A stretch of DNA of 64,000 bases from Corynebacterium efficiens YS-314 (GTDB lineage Bacteria > Actinomycetota > Actinomycetes > Mycobacteriales > Mycobacteriaceae). Shown in pieces: positions 35,592 through 43,673 of this stretch. Below the pieces are notes generated by a model that made no database searches, was not told the DNA's origin, and was given only the letters and a program-made list of their open reading frames with translations. Positions within the stretch are counted from its first letter, which is position 1. Each line of letters starts with the position of its first letter. A program made the translations under genes and the position numbers. The DNA lies in contig NC_004369.1 in the NCBI RefSeq assembly GCF_000011305.1, positions 1,426,001 to 1,490,000 of the forward strand, written 5' to 3'.

Positions 35592-37210
35592 TGACCCTTC
35601 CCCAGTTCAGCCTCGGCGCGCTTGTACTGTTCCCGCTGCTTATGGCGGCGTTGACAGTCTTGCTCCCGGTAGGGAAGCGGCGTATCGCGGGCATTGTCAC
35701 CGCCGTCGGCGTCGTTCTGCTCACGTTGCCGGTCGTGGCCACGGTGGCCGGGGGTGACCTTCTCGAACTGTCCCTCGGCGGTTACGACGCCCCGCTGGGC
35801 ATCACGTTGCGTGCAGATGGGCTGTCGGTGCTGTTCCTCCTGCTCACCACCGTCGTCGGGGGTCTGGTCAGTGTCTACGCCGCCCTTGTCCCCGCCTCGA
35901 CGGGGCAACGTCTGGTGGCCGTGGACAGTGCGGGGGAGACGCTTGAGTGGCGTTCCGGACATCCCGGCTACTGGCCACTGTGGTTGGGGTGTTGGGCCGG
36001 TCTCAATACGGTGTTCGTCTCCGGAGACCTGTTCAACACCTATGTCGGCCTTGAGCTTGTCGCCCTGACGGCCGTGGGGCTGGTGGCACTCGGCGGTTCC
36101 GACGCCTGGCGGGCGGCCCTGCGTTACCTGTTCATCGCGGTGCTGGGGGCGATGCTGTTCCTGGTGGGTGTCGGGCTGCTCGTCGCGGCGACGGGCACCC
36201 TCGACATCCAGCAGGCCGCCCGGGTGATCGAGCAGGAACCCGGCACCCATCCCCCGGTGGTGCTCGCGCTGGTGTTGATCACCGTGGGTCTGGTGATGAA
36301 GGTCGCGCTGGTGCCCATGCACGGGTGGCTCATCCCCGCCCATTCAGGCGCTCCGGGGGCCGTGTCCCCGTTGCTGTCGGCCCTGGTCATCAAGGCATCA
36401 TTCTTCGTCCTCCTGCGCTGCTGGCTGTGGGTTGCAGGCCCCGGCATGATCCCAGCCCTGGTCGACGGCCCGCAACTGGCGGATGAGACGTGGCTGACCG
36501 TGCTCTCCGGGCTGGGGTGGCTACTGGGAGGCCTCGGCCTGGTGGCGATCGTCCTCGGCTCCATCCTCGCGCTCCGGCAGCCACGGCTCAAGCCGTTGGT
36601 GGCCTACTCCACTGTCGCTCAAGCCGGGTACTGGTTCCTGTTCTTCCCGATTCTCCTGGATCCCGGCTCCGAACAGACCGTGACCACACTCGCCGACGGG
36701 GCCGTGATCGGCGGGGCTACCACCGGCACCATTGGGTTGCTGCTGGGGCATGGTGTGGCGAAGGCTTCCCTCTTCCTCGTGGCCGGGCACCTCAAAATCA
36801 ACTACGGCACCGATGAGCTGGCCCGGCTGCGTGGGGCAGGGCAGCGGGATCCGATGCTGATCATGGCGATGGGGCTGGCAGTGGTCGGGCTGGCCGGACT
36901 GCCGTTCTCGCTGGCGTTCAGCGGCAAGTGGGAGCTGGCCACCGCCGCCGTGGCGGCGGAACATTTCTGGATCGTGCTGACGGTAGTGGTCGCCACCCTG
37001 TTGTCGGCCGCTTACCTTTTCAAGGCACTGGCCCCGTTACTGGTTGCGGAGACAGAGGAGGGGGACATGATCCAGCCTGGTGGACTGCCAAGGGAGAAGG
37101 TCTCCTTTGCCGCCCAGGTGGTGCCGTTCACCTTGGGCACCCTGACGATCCTGACGGGTTTCATGGGCTTCTGGGTCTCCGACATGCTGGAGGTGGGTGC
37201 GCCATGGTGA
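35591..37210 (+). CDS. mrpD: MrpD/NuoN-like proton-translocating antiporter subunit (first copy)
   Basis: 539 residues, about 14 helices. Key residues of the family are present: the TM5 Glu in NTYVGLELVALTAVGLVALGG, and the TM7 Lys with the VALVPMHGWLIPAHSGAPGAVSPLLSALVIKASFF block (Lys, His and second Lys). ATG overlaps the mrpC TGA. One of three antiporter-like subunits of this operon; together with MrpC it forms the ion path. Confidence 0.92.
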   Translation: MTLPQFSLGALVLFPLLMAALTVLLPVGKRRIAGIVTAVGVVLLTLPVVATVAGGDLLELSLGGYDAPLGITLRADGLSVLFLLLTTVVGGLVSVYAALVPASTGQRLVAVDSAGETLEWRSGHPGYWPLWLGCWAGLNTVFVSGDLFNTYVGLELVALTAVGLVALGGSDAWRAALRYLFIAVLGAMLFLVGVGLLVAATGTLDIQQAARVIEQEPGTHPPVVLALVLITVGLVMKVALVPMHGWLIPAHSGAPGAVSPLLSALVIKASFFVLLRCWLWVAGPGMIPALVDGPQLADETWLTVLSGLGWLLGGLGLVAIVLGSILALRQPRLKPLVAYSTVAQAGYWFLFFPILLDPGSEQTVTTLADGAVIGGATTGTIGLLLGHGVAKASLFLVAGHLKINYGTDELARLRGAGQRDPMLIMAMGLAVVGLAGLPFSLAFSGKWELATAAVAAEHFWIVLTVVVATLLSAAYLFKALAPLLVAETEEGDMIQPGGLPREKVSFAAQVVPFTLGTLTILTGFMGFWVSDMLEVGAPW

Positions 37211-38754
37211 CGTTGTTCTCCCCGGAGGTACTGTCCTGGATTCCGTTGGTGATGCTGTTACTGTCCCTGCTCGCGGCGCTGCTGATCTTCCCCCTGCCTG
37301 AGGAACGGGTCCGGCTGAGGTCGACGATCAACCTCAGCGCCGCCGGCCTGAAGGTACTGCTGGTGATGCTGCTGTTCCCGGTGGTGCTGGATGCCGATCT
37401 GCGGCCCGAGTTCAGCATGCCCTTCCTGCCCGGCAGTGACCTGGTGCTGCGGGTGGATCCACTGGCCCTGTTCTTCGCCACCCTGTCCGCGGTGCTGTGG
37501 CTGCTGACCACGGTCTACGCCATCGGATACCTGGGGGAGGGGCAGAACCGCAGCCGCTTCTTCGGTTTCTTCAGCCTCTGTGTCACCGCGACGGTCGGCA
37601 TCTCCTTCTCCGGCAACCTCATCACCTTCCTGGTCTTCTACGAGATGCTGACCCTGGTGACGTACCCGCTGGTCGCCCACTGGGGGGACCGCGCCTCCCT
37701 AAAGGCGGCGCGGGTGTATCTGCGCTATACGCTCAGTGGAGGCCTGGCACTGCTCATCGGTGTGGTGTGGTTGACGATCTACGCAGGTCCGGTGGACTTC
37801 GCACCCGGCGGTGCTGTCGGGGTGACCGAGGTGGCCACACATTCGCCTGGGATCGCCATCGTCATCTTCGCGCTCCTGGTCGGCGGTCTGGGTGTCAAGG
37901 CGGCTCTGGTCCCGCTGCACGGGTGGCTGCCGAACGCGATGGTGGCACCCGCCCCGGTTTCCGCCCTGCTGCACGCGGTCGCCGTGGTCAAGGCGGGTGT
38001 GTTCGGTATCGTCCGGGTCATCGACGACGTCTACGGCATCGGGGTGGCTTCGGAGCTGGGGGTACTGACCCCGCTGCTCGTGGTCGCCTGCGTGACCATC
38101 ATCTACGGCTCTTACCAGGCACTGCGTCAGATCGACCTGAAGAAGCGTCTGGCCTTCTCCACAGTCTCGCAGGTCAGCTACGTGGCGGTGGGCATCTCCC
38201 TGGCAACAGTCGCCGGTGTGACGGGCGGTGTGGCCCACCTTGTCCATCAGGGCATCATGAAGATCACCCTGTTCTTCTGTGCCGGGCTCTACGCCGAGAC
38301 CCTCGGCGCCAAACGGGTGGACCAACTGACCGGTCTCGGGCACCGGATGCCGGGAACATCCCTGGCCTTCACGATCGGTGCCTTCGGCATGATCGGCCTG
38401 CCCCCGACCGCCGGTTTCATCTCCAAGTGGCAGCTGGGCGTGGGAGCCCTCGAGGCGGATCATTCCTGGGTGGTCGCCGTCCTCGTGGCCTCCTCACTGC
38501 TCAACTCCATGTATTTCCTCCCCATCGTCTACCGCCTGTGGTTCCGGAAGCCGGACCGGGACGGCGACAGCGCGGATGACAGTGCTTCCTCCGCCACCGG
38601 GGGCGCAACCCAGGTCCGTGTCCGGGAACCGAAGGCGTTGCTCGTGCCCGCTCTCCTCACCGCCGCAGCCACCGTTGCCTTCGGTGTTGTCGCTTCGGTT
38701 CCCTTCGCCCCGCTGCAGATCGCGGGACAGATCGCCGAGGGGGTGTTCAACTGA
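37204..38754 (+). CDS. MrpD/NuoL-like antiporter subunit (second copy)
   Basis: 516 residues. TM5 Glu in LITFLVFYEMLTLVTYPLVAH and the TM7-8 block VKAALVPLHGWLPNAMVAPAPVSALLHAVAVVKAG are intact, so it should be able to move protons. It is closer to NuoL/M and archaeal MbhH-type subunits than the first copy. Overlaps mrpD by 7 bp and ends with TGATG overlap with the next gene. Confidence 0.9.
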   Translation: MVTLFSPEVLSWIPLVMLLLSLLAALLIFPLPEERVRLRSTINLSAAGLKVLLVMLLFPVVLDADLRPEFSMPFLPGSDLVLRVDPLALFFATLSAVLWLLTTVYAIGYLGEGQNRSRFFGFFSLCVTATVGISFSGNLITFLVFYEMLTLVTYPLVAHWGDRASLKAARVYLRYTLSGGLALLIGVVWLTIYAGPVDFAPGGAVGVTEVATHSPGIAIVIFALLVGGLGVKAALVPLHGWLPNAMVAPAPVSALLHAVAVVKAGVFGIVRVIDDVYGIGVASELGVLTPLLVVACVTIIYGSYQALRQIDLKKRLAFSTVSQVSYVAVGISLATVAGVTGGVAHLVHQGIMKITLFFCAGLYAETLGAKRVDQLTGLGHRMPGTSLAFTIGAFGMIGLPPTAGFISKWQLGVGALEADHSWVVAVLVASSLLNSMYFLPIVYRLWFRKPDRDGDSADDSASSATGGATQVRVREPKALLVPALLTAAATVAFGVVASVPFAPLQIAGQIAEGVFN

Positions 38755-40565
38755 TGCTGGCGGCCGCACTCCTACTGCCCGTGGCGTTTATCGCCCTCAT
38801 CGCGATGGCCGGTATCGTCCCGGCCCCGGACAGGCACCGGATCCGCCGGGTCGGATCGGTGCTGGCACCGGTGGCAGTGCTGCCCGCTGCCACTGCCGCG
38901 GTCGGGGGCTCCCCCGAACCGTGGGAGGTCCCGTGGTTGCTCTTCGGCTCGAACTTCGCCATCGATGAGGTGGCCAGGCCTCTGCTGCTGGTCACGGCGC
39001 TGCTCTACGGCTCCGCACTGGTGGCGATCGCCTGGGTCCGTCCCGGGGACCGGGAACCTCGGGTTGCCACCTTGTCGGCTTTTCTCCTGGCCTGCTACAC
39101 GGGCAACATCGGCGTATACCTTGCCTCGGACACGGTGGCCTTCTATCTGGCCTTCGCGGCGATGAGCTTCTCGGCCGCCGGCCTGGTCATCCACTACCGG
39201 ACCCGGCAGGCCCGCCGGGCCACCGTCATCTACCTGATCATGTCGGTCATCAGCGAGACCTCCCTGCTGGCGGGGATGATGCTGGTCGTCCACGCCGGCG
39301 GGGGACAGCTTGTCGACGCCCCGCAGGCAGTGCTTGACTCGCCCCACACGGGCCTGACACTCACCCTGCTGTTCATCGGGTTCAGCATCAAGGCGGGCAC
39401 CCTGCCACTTCACGTGTGGCTCCCGCTGGCACATCCGGCCGCTCCACCTGCGGCCTCGGCTGTGCTCTCCGGGGCGATGGTCAAGGCAGGCCTCGTCGGC
39501 TGGCTGCGGTTCTTCCCGACAGCAGCCGACCCCCTCGGTGAGGATGCGGTGATCACGCTCGCCCGGGTTATGCTGATGCTCAGCCTGCTGGGAGCCTTCC
39601 TCGCCGTGCCTCTCGGGGTGCTGCAGAACAACCCGAAGGTCATCCTGGCATATTCGACGATCTCCCAGATGGGCTTCATCGGCGCGGTGGTCGCCGCTGG
39701 CATGCTGCTGCCGGGAGCGGCCACCGCCGCCACCGCCGCGGCGGTGCTCTACGCGGTCCATCACGGCTTTGCGAAGGCTTCGCTGTTTCTCGGTGTGCCC
39801 GTGCTCCGGCATTTCGGCCGGGGCGCGATCGGCGTGGCAGTGCTCGCCGGGTTGCTCTGGGCAGGCCTGTCCGTGGCCGGTGCTCCCGGGACCTCCGGGG
39901 CTTTCGCGAAGTACGTCTCCAAGGAGGCGGTGGCTGACATCACGGTGTTCGGCATCGGACTCGACGTTCTCCTGCCCCTGGTGGCCACTGGGTCAACCCT
40001 CCTGCTGATGCGTTTCGCCTGGGTGATGTGGCGTGAGGAACGCACCTCCCGCCCGGTGCCCGACGGGGAGTTCGGCGCGTGGGTGGCGCTCTGTCTGGCC
40101 GGACTGACGGTGCCCCGGTGGGTGGGCTCGGACTGGCTGCCACTGGACCCGCCCATCTGGGGCCCCGGCACGCTCTGGGACATGATCTGGCCCATCGCGC
40201 TGGGACTGCTGCCGGGCCTGGTGGTCTGGTGGCTGGCTGCCCGGCAACGGTTACCCGGGTGGTTCCCCGCCGCCGACGGTTCTCTGGCACCACCGGGGGA
40301 TCTCGTAGTCGTCGAGGAGCGGGGTGTCCTGCGGGCATGGTCGGCCGGCGCACGGGCCCTGACTGCTGTGCACACCGGAGCGCGCCGGGCTGCGGGGGTC
40401 GGAACCACCGCCGTGCTGGGTGCTGGTGACCGGATCCAGCGCGCCGCCGTCGCCAGCGAGGCATTGGTGCGTGAGTGGCGTGGCGCAGGTTTGGCCATCC
40501 TCCTGCTGCTGGGTGGGGTGGCGGCACTGGTGGCACTGGGTCTGCTGACGGGGGAGTGGTTCTGA
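38754..40565 (+). CDS. NuoL/MrpA-like antiporter subunit (third copy), TM5 Glu absent
   Basis: 603 residues. The family block SIKAGTLPLHVWLPLAHPAAPPAASAVLSGAMVKAGLVG (TM7 Lys, His, TM8 Lys) and a later QMGFIGAVV...HHGFAKASLFL are present. The region that carries the TM5 Glu in the other two copies reads SDTVAFYLAFAAMSFSAAG here, with no acidic residue. A long C-terminal extension (about 430-603) includes two more helices and a charged linker. It may be a structural or coupling subunit rather than a full proton channel. Starts at ATG 38754 by overlap with the previous stop. Confidence 0.85.
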   Translation: MLAAALLLPVAFIALIAMAGIVPAPDRHRIRRVGSVLAPVAVLPAATAAVGGSPEPWEVPWLLFGSNFAIDEVARPLLLVTALLYGSALVAIAWVRPGDREPRVATLSAFLLACYTGNIGVYLASDTVAFYLAFAAMSFSAAGLVIHYRTRQARRATVIYLIMSVISETSLLAGMMLVVHAGGGQLVDAPQAVLDSPHTGLTLTLLFIGFSIKAGTLPLHVWLPLAHPAAPPAASAVLSGAMVKAGLVGWLRFFPTAADPLGEDAVITLARVMLMLSLLGAFLAVPLGVLQNNPKVILAYSTISQMGFIGAVVAAGMLLPGAATAATAAAVLYAVHHGFAKASLFLGVPVLRHFGRGAIGVAVLAGLLWAGLSVAGAPGTSGAFAKYVSKEAVADITVFGIGLDVLLPLVATGSTLLLMRFAWVMWREERTSRPVPDGEFGAWVALCLAGLTVPRWVGSDWLPLDPPIWGPGTLWDMIWPIALGLLPGLVVWWLAARQRLPGWFPAADGSLAPPGDLVVVEERGVLRAWSAGARALTAVHTGARRAAGVGTTAVLGAGDRIQRAAVASEALVREWRGAGLAILLLLGGVAALVALGLLTGEWF

Positions 40566-41149
40566 TGAGGACAGTTGCAGGCATCGTCGTGCGGGTCGTG
40601 TTGTTCGCGCTGGTATGGGTGGCGTTGGCGGGTTGGGACCCCGGCTACGCGACCTACGGCATCGTGAGCATCATCGCAGCCACCGCCCTCAGCGTCGTGC
40701 TCATCCCCCCGGGCCGGGCAGATATCCGGGCCTGGCCACGGCGGGGGTGGGCCCTCCTCCGGTTGGTCGGCTGGTTCCTCCGGCAGGCGATAGTGGGTGG
40801 GGTGGATGTCGCGCTGCGTGCGGTCCGCCGAACCCCTGACATCGACACGGCTGTGGTGGTGGTGCCCTTCACCCTCCCGCCGGGTCCCGGACGGGAGACG
40901 GCGATGCTGCTGATGAACCTTATGCCGGGCACGATGGTGCAGCAGGCGGTGGCCGTCGACAAGGATGGTCGACTCACGGATGCCGACTGCCCCGGTGCCG
41001 TCGCCACCGGTGTGGAGCTGCACACCCTGTCGGAGGACCTGGCGCCGGCCCGGCAGTGGGCGGAGCTGGAACGGCGGGTTGCCGCGACCTACGGCGTGGA
41101 GGTGGGTGGAAACACCGACTTCAGTGAACCGTCCGCGCGCGCGGAGTAG
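40565..41149 (+). CDS. mrpE: MrpE/MnhE-like antiporter subunit E
   Basis: 194 residues. Two N-terminal helices (about 5-22 and 25-45), then the MnhE motif LLRLVGWFLRQAIVGGVDVALRAV (cited in part) and the C-terminal domain LMNLMPGTMVQQAVAVDKDGRL...ELHTL, which is highly characteristic (MNxxPGTxV). ATG overlaps the stop of the preceding gene. Last gene of the operon; MrpE helps assembly and full activity in other systems. Confidence 0.92.
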   Translation: MRTVAGIVVRVVLFALVWVALAGWDPGYATYGIVSIIAATALSVVLIPPGRADIRAWPRRGWALLRLVGWFLRQAIVGGVDVALRAVRRTPDIDTAVVVVPFTLPPGPGRETAMLLMNLMPGTMVQQAVAVDKDGRLTDADCPGAVATGVELHTLSEDLAPARQWAELERRVAATYGVEVGGNTDFSEPSARAE

Positions 41150-41381
41150 TGAACACCCTCGTCTCACCGCTCAGTGTGTCGGTGTAGGCCAGCTCGCGGG
41201 TGATCAGGTGCATGGGCTCCGTCCTGTCCCCGGCATGGATGCGCGGGTCGACGGGGTCACGGAGGATTGGCACACCAGCCCCCAATGTGCGGGTGATCTG
41301 TAAACCGCTTCTGGTAGGCCCCGCAGAGGTCAAACGGTTGAGCCGGTGTGCGGGGTGGGGGTTCGGGCGTCGTGAAGCGTT

Positions 41382-41936
41382 CTAGTGCTGCTCGAGGAGC
41401 GCCTTGAGCTTCGCGTTCGAGGTGTCCTGCAGGTGTTCGATACTGGTCAGGAAAGGCACGCCGGGGGAGAGCATGCCACTGAAGGTCATGGTCTGGGTGA
41501 CCTCGGTGAGGTTATCCTCCACGCGGCTGAGGCGGATGGTGTCGGTGACGGACAAGACCCACCGTGCGATGATCTTCGCCTCCCAGGTCATTTCGGTCTG
41601 GGGTTCTAACACGGTGAGGGTCGGGCGGAAAGAAGCCCGTAGGCGAGAGGTCTCCGGGTGGTGGGTGTGCATGCGCAGTTTCCTGCCCTCCTCCAGGCCC
41701 TCCGGTGCGCTGGAATGGACGATGTGATCATTCCACTCTGAGGCACGGCCGAGGTCGGTCACCAGGTCCCAGACCTCATCCACGGACGCATTGATCCGGA
41801 CGGTACGGGTGGCAGACAGCGGCAATGCGCGGCTGACAGCCCAGGAGGAGAATGCGGCCACGCCGGCCCAGAAGATCAGTGGGATGAGCAGTGCTGGGAA
41901 GGGCATGCGGAGAGGATCCTCTCTGAAGTTGTCCAT
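41382..41936 (-). CDS. SRPBCC-family protein with N-terminal membrane anchor
   Basis: 184 residues. A hydrophobic helix (about 12-38, PALLIPLIFWAGVAAFSSWAV) is followed by an SRPBCC/polyketide-cyclase-like domain: TRTVRINASVDEVWDLVTDLGRASEWND (cited in parts; about 43-72), and a C-terminal amphipathic helix ending LEQH. These helix-grip folds bind hydrophobic ligands; ligand unknown. It points toward the Mrp operon with ~230 bp of gene-free DNA between. A second ATG at 41906 is possible. Confidence 0.8.
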   Translation of the reverse strand: MDNFREDPLRMPFPALLIPLIFWAGVAAFSSWAVSRALPLSATRTVRINASVDEVWDLVTDLGRASEWNDHIVHSSAPEGLEEGRKLRMHTHHPETSRLRASFRPTLTVLEPQTEMTWEAKIIARWVLSVTDTIRLSRVEDNLTEVTQTMTFSGMLSPGVPFLTSIEHLQDTSNAKLKALLEQH

Positions 41937-42020
41937 GGGGGCGGATCTTCAATACTAGTGGGGATCAGGGATTTTGGGGGAGGGGATCTCACTGGTTTAT
42001 CGATGCTCTTACCTGCGGAT

Positions 42021-42050
42021 TTGTGACTTTCAGTTGAATGTGGCTATAGT
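42021..42050 (+). promoter_or_regulatory. Promoter of the first tRNA-Gln/Glu unit
   Basis: TTGTGA (42021-42026), 18-bp spacer, TATAGT (42045-42050), about 65 bp before tRNA-Gln. Confidence 0.6.
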
Positions 42051-42115
42051 ATTCACCTGTTGCACGGAGTTGGATAACCCGCCAGGCGGTGAAGTTGTCT
42101 GATGATGTCAATGAT

Positions 42116-42187
42116 TGGCCTATGGTGTAATTGGCAACACAAGGGTTTCTGGTACCCTCATTCTAGGTTCGAGTCCTGGTAGGCCAG
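42116..42187 (+). tRNA. tRNA-Gln (CTG)
   Basis: Acceptor TGGCCTA/TAGGCCA, anticodon loop TTCTGGT giving CTG, T-arm GGTTCGAGTCC; discriminator G; CCA not encoded. Confidence 0.95.
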
Positions 42188-42226
42188 CTGCGATCAGCTG
42201 GATTTTATAGTGATCGTGTCCTTTAT

Positions 42227-42299
42227 GCCCCGTTCGTCTAGAGGCCTAGGACGCCGGCCTCTCACGCCGGTAACACGGGTTCGAATCCCGTACGGGGTA
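42227..42299 (+). tRNA. tRNA-Glu (CTC), copy 1
   Basis: Acceptor GCCCCGT/ACGGGGT, anticodon loop CTCTCAC giving CTC between GCCGG/CCGGC stems, T-arm GGGTTCGAATCCC; discriminator A. Confidence 0.95.
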
Positions 42300-42309
42300 C
42301 AACGCACTG

Positions 42310-42342
42310 GCACCGATTCTCAGATAGAGAATCGGTGCTTTT
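42310..42342 (+). terminator. Terminator after tRNA-Glu copy 1
   Basis: GCACCGATTCTC / GAGAATCGGTGC 12-bp stem, then TTTT. Confidence 0.88.
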
Positions 42343-42447
42343 CGTGATTTCGCATACGTCTGATGTCACCCCTGCCCAGGACGAGCATACTGGTCAGATG
42401 AGCTGCGGATTTTCATTTAGTGGGGGTGGCCCTATCAATGCAAAAGG

Positions 42448-42615
42448 ATGCCTTTATCCGCATGGGCTTTACCCACTGTTGACCTGACGTTAGAGTCGAA
42501 TTCAACAGAGAAGTTCAATCCCGATATCTCGAAGGAACCAGCTGCTGACCAGCGTAAATGGATCCCCAGAGTTTCGGAACGGGCGCTCTGGAATCAGTGG
42601 AAACCGATCCAGTAA
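42448..42615 (+). CDS. Small ORF 1 between tRNA-Glu copies (55 aa), doubtful
   Basis: Reads MPLSAWALPTVDLTLESNST... to ...RALWNQWKPIQ, 55 codons. AAAAGG is too close to the ATG to be a good ribosome-binding site, so the true start may lie elsewhere. No family recognised. It ends 10 bp before a second small ORF on the same strand; opposite-strand ORFs (42515-42775) also exist, so coding status is open. Confidence 0.25.
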   Translation: MPLSAWALPTVDLTLESNSTEKFNPDISKEPAADQRKWIPRVSERALWNQWKPIQ

Positions 42616-42625
42616 AGGAGAGTGT

Positions 42626-42718
42626 ATGGCAGTAAGTGAAGAGAAGACGAAGTTCGGACGCAACGAAGCCGTCCTCGAAGCAGCTGGCAATGCCGTAACC
42701 ATGGATTCCGAGCGCTAG
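42626..42718 (+). CDS. Small ORF 2 (30 aa) with strong ribosome-binding site
   Basis: An AAAGGAG site 5 bp before the ATG makes this the best supported of three consecutive short ORFs. It begins MAVSEEKTKFGRNEAVLEAA and ends ...TMDSER: polar, with a short amphipathic helix; no Cys. No family recognised; it may be a genuine microprotein or the start of a broken gene. Confidence 0.35.
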   Translation: MAVSEEKTKFGRNEAVLEAAGNAVTMDSER

Positions 42719-42720
42719 AG

Positions 42721-42816
42721 ATGCGTGAATCAGGAGCTCGCTACGAGATGACACCTCGTTGGAGTCATTCGACACCCACCTTCACCCCCTTCAACAACCC
42801 ACACCCGGCACATTAA
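42721..42816 (+). CDS. Small ORF 3 (31 aa), doubtful
   Basis: Starts 2 bp after ORF 2 (MRESGARYEMTPRWSHSTPT...), rich in Pro, Thr and His. No own ribosome-binding site; translation would depend on coupling to ORF 2. A +1 continuation of a broken gene is equally possible. Confidence 0.2.
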   Translation: MRESGARYEMTPRWSHSTPTFTPFNNPHPAH

Positions 42817-42970
42817 GCCCCCGATGGGCACAGCGGACGTAACACCGAGGACAATCAACTCGGGTTAACGAAACTTCCGAACCGAAGCCGGAAAGCGGTG
42901 GCAGCAGGTTGGAGCCACAGGTGGACGTGAGAGAGTCGGATCAAGAACTAAAAATTGGTCCCTGCACACT

Positions 42971-43003
42971 GACACCCCTCCGAGAACACCCGGAGCGGGT
43001 GTC
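42971..43003 (+). terminator. Hairpin between small ORFs and tRNA-Glu copy 2
   Basis: GACACCCCTCCG and CGGAGCGGGTGTC pair with one bulge, followed by CTTCC. No T-run, so termination is only possible. The rest of 42817-43097 shows no convincing gene. Confidence 0.4.
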
Positions 43004-43097
43004 CTTCCATGTGTGCGACCATGTGCCGAGAAAACAGGTACTGACCACCTGATTTGTGTGATTAAACCGTGCTGACATATAGTTTTCTGCGTACCGC

Positions 43098-43170
43098 GCC
43101 CCGTTCGTCTAGAGGCCTAGGACGCCGGCCTCTCACGCCGGTAACACGGGTTCGAATCCCGTACGGGGTA
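43098..43170 (+). tRNA. tRNA-Glu (CTC), copy 2
   Basis: Identical to copies at 42227 and 52249; here without an adjacent tRNA-Gln and with different flanks. Confidence 0.95.
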
Positions 43171-43180
43171 CAGATTAAAG

Positions 43181-43218
43181 AAGCCACTCAGTGAATTTCA
43201 CTGAGTGGCTTTTTCTTT
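43181..43218 (+). terminator. Terminator after tRNA-Glu copy 2
   Basis: AGCCACTCAGTG / CACTGAGTGGCT perfect 12-bp stem, then TTTTCTTT. Confidence 0.9.
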
Positions 43219-43243
43219 GTTCAAGCGGTGGTTTGGAAGATGC

Positions 43244-43281
43244 GGGTTAAGGGACAAAAAGTGGGTTAAGGGACAAAAAGT
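43244..43281. repeat. Exact 2 x 19-bp tandem repeat
   Basis: GGGTTAAGGGACAAAAAGT occurs twice head to tail, just upstream of the IS3 remnant. It could be the scar of an element end or slippage. Confidence 0.8.
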
Positions 43282-43673
43282 GTGTCCGGCTCCGGCGTGT
43301 CGCCGAGGCCGGATCCGGTGTTATCGGCCTACCGATCCCTGTCTGGTACCCATAGAGTGTGAATACGTGGAGTCGATCGCGGTGTCGTAGGTAGCTGGTC
43401 GACCGTCATCGTGTCCGTGGATGTTCCCGATCTCGGTTGCCAGTACTTCAGCTGCAAGCTGACGTGCGTGTTGACCCCTGTTTGGTGGACACGCTGACCC
43501 TGGCCCAGAATGGGCCGGAGAATGCGAGAAACACCATGCCGAAGAACACCTACACCGATGAGTTCAAAGCCGACGCGGTCCGGCTCTACGAGACCACCGA
43601 GGGTGCCTCGTTCTCGATGATCGCCACCGATCTGGGCATCAGCCGGGCGACGTTGAAGAACTGGGTCTACGCC

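Larger units (their letters stand above)
42114..42302 (+). repeat. 189-bp direct repeat with tRNA-Gln and tRNA-Glu, copy 1
   Basis: Identical base for base to 52136-52324, offset 10,022 bp, covering both tRNAs and the spacer. The DNA on either side differs between the copies. Confidence 0.95.

Noticed and set aside
41121..41333. 70-codon minus-strand ORF between mrpE and the SRPBCC gene
   Set aside because: Overlaps the mrpE end, has no ribosome-binding site and no recognised similarity.
42515..42775. 86-codon minus-strand ORF in the tRNA-Glu interval
   Set aside because: Weak ribosome-binding site and no family; conflicts with the plus-strand short ORFs. Cannot be excluded but not supported.
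43184..43281. Short repeats considered as a CRISPR array
   Set aside because: Only two head-to-tail 19-bp units with no spacers; no cas genes in the window.
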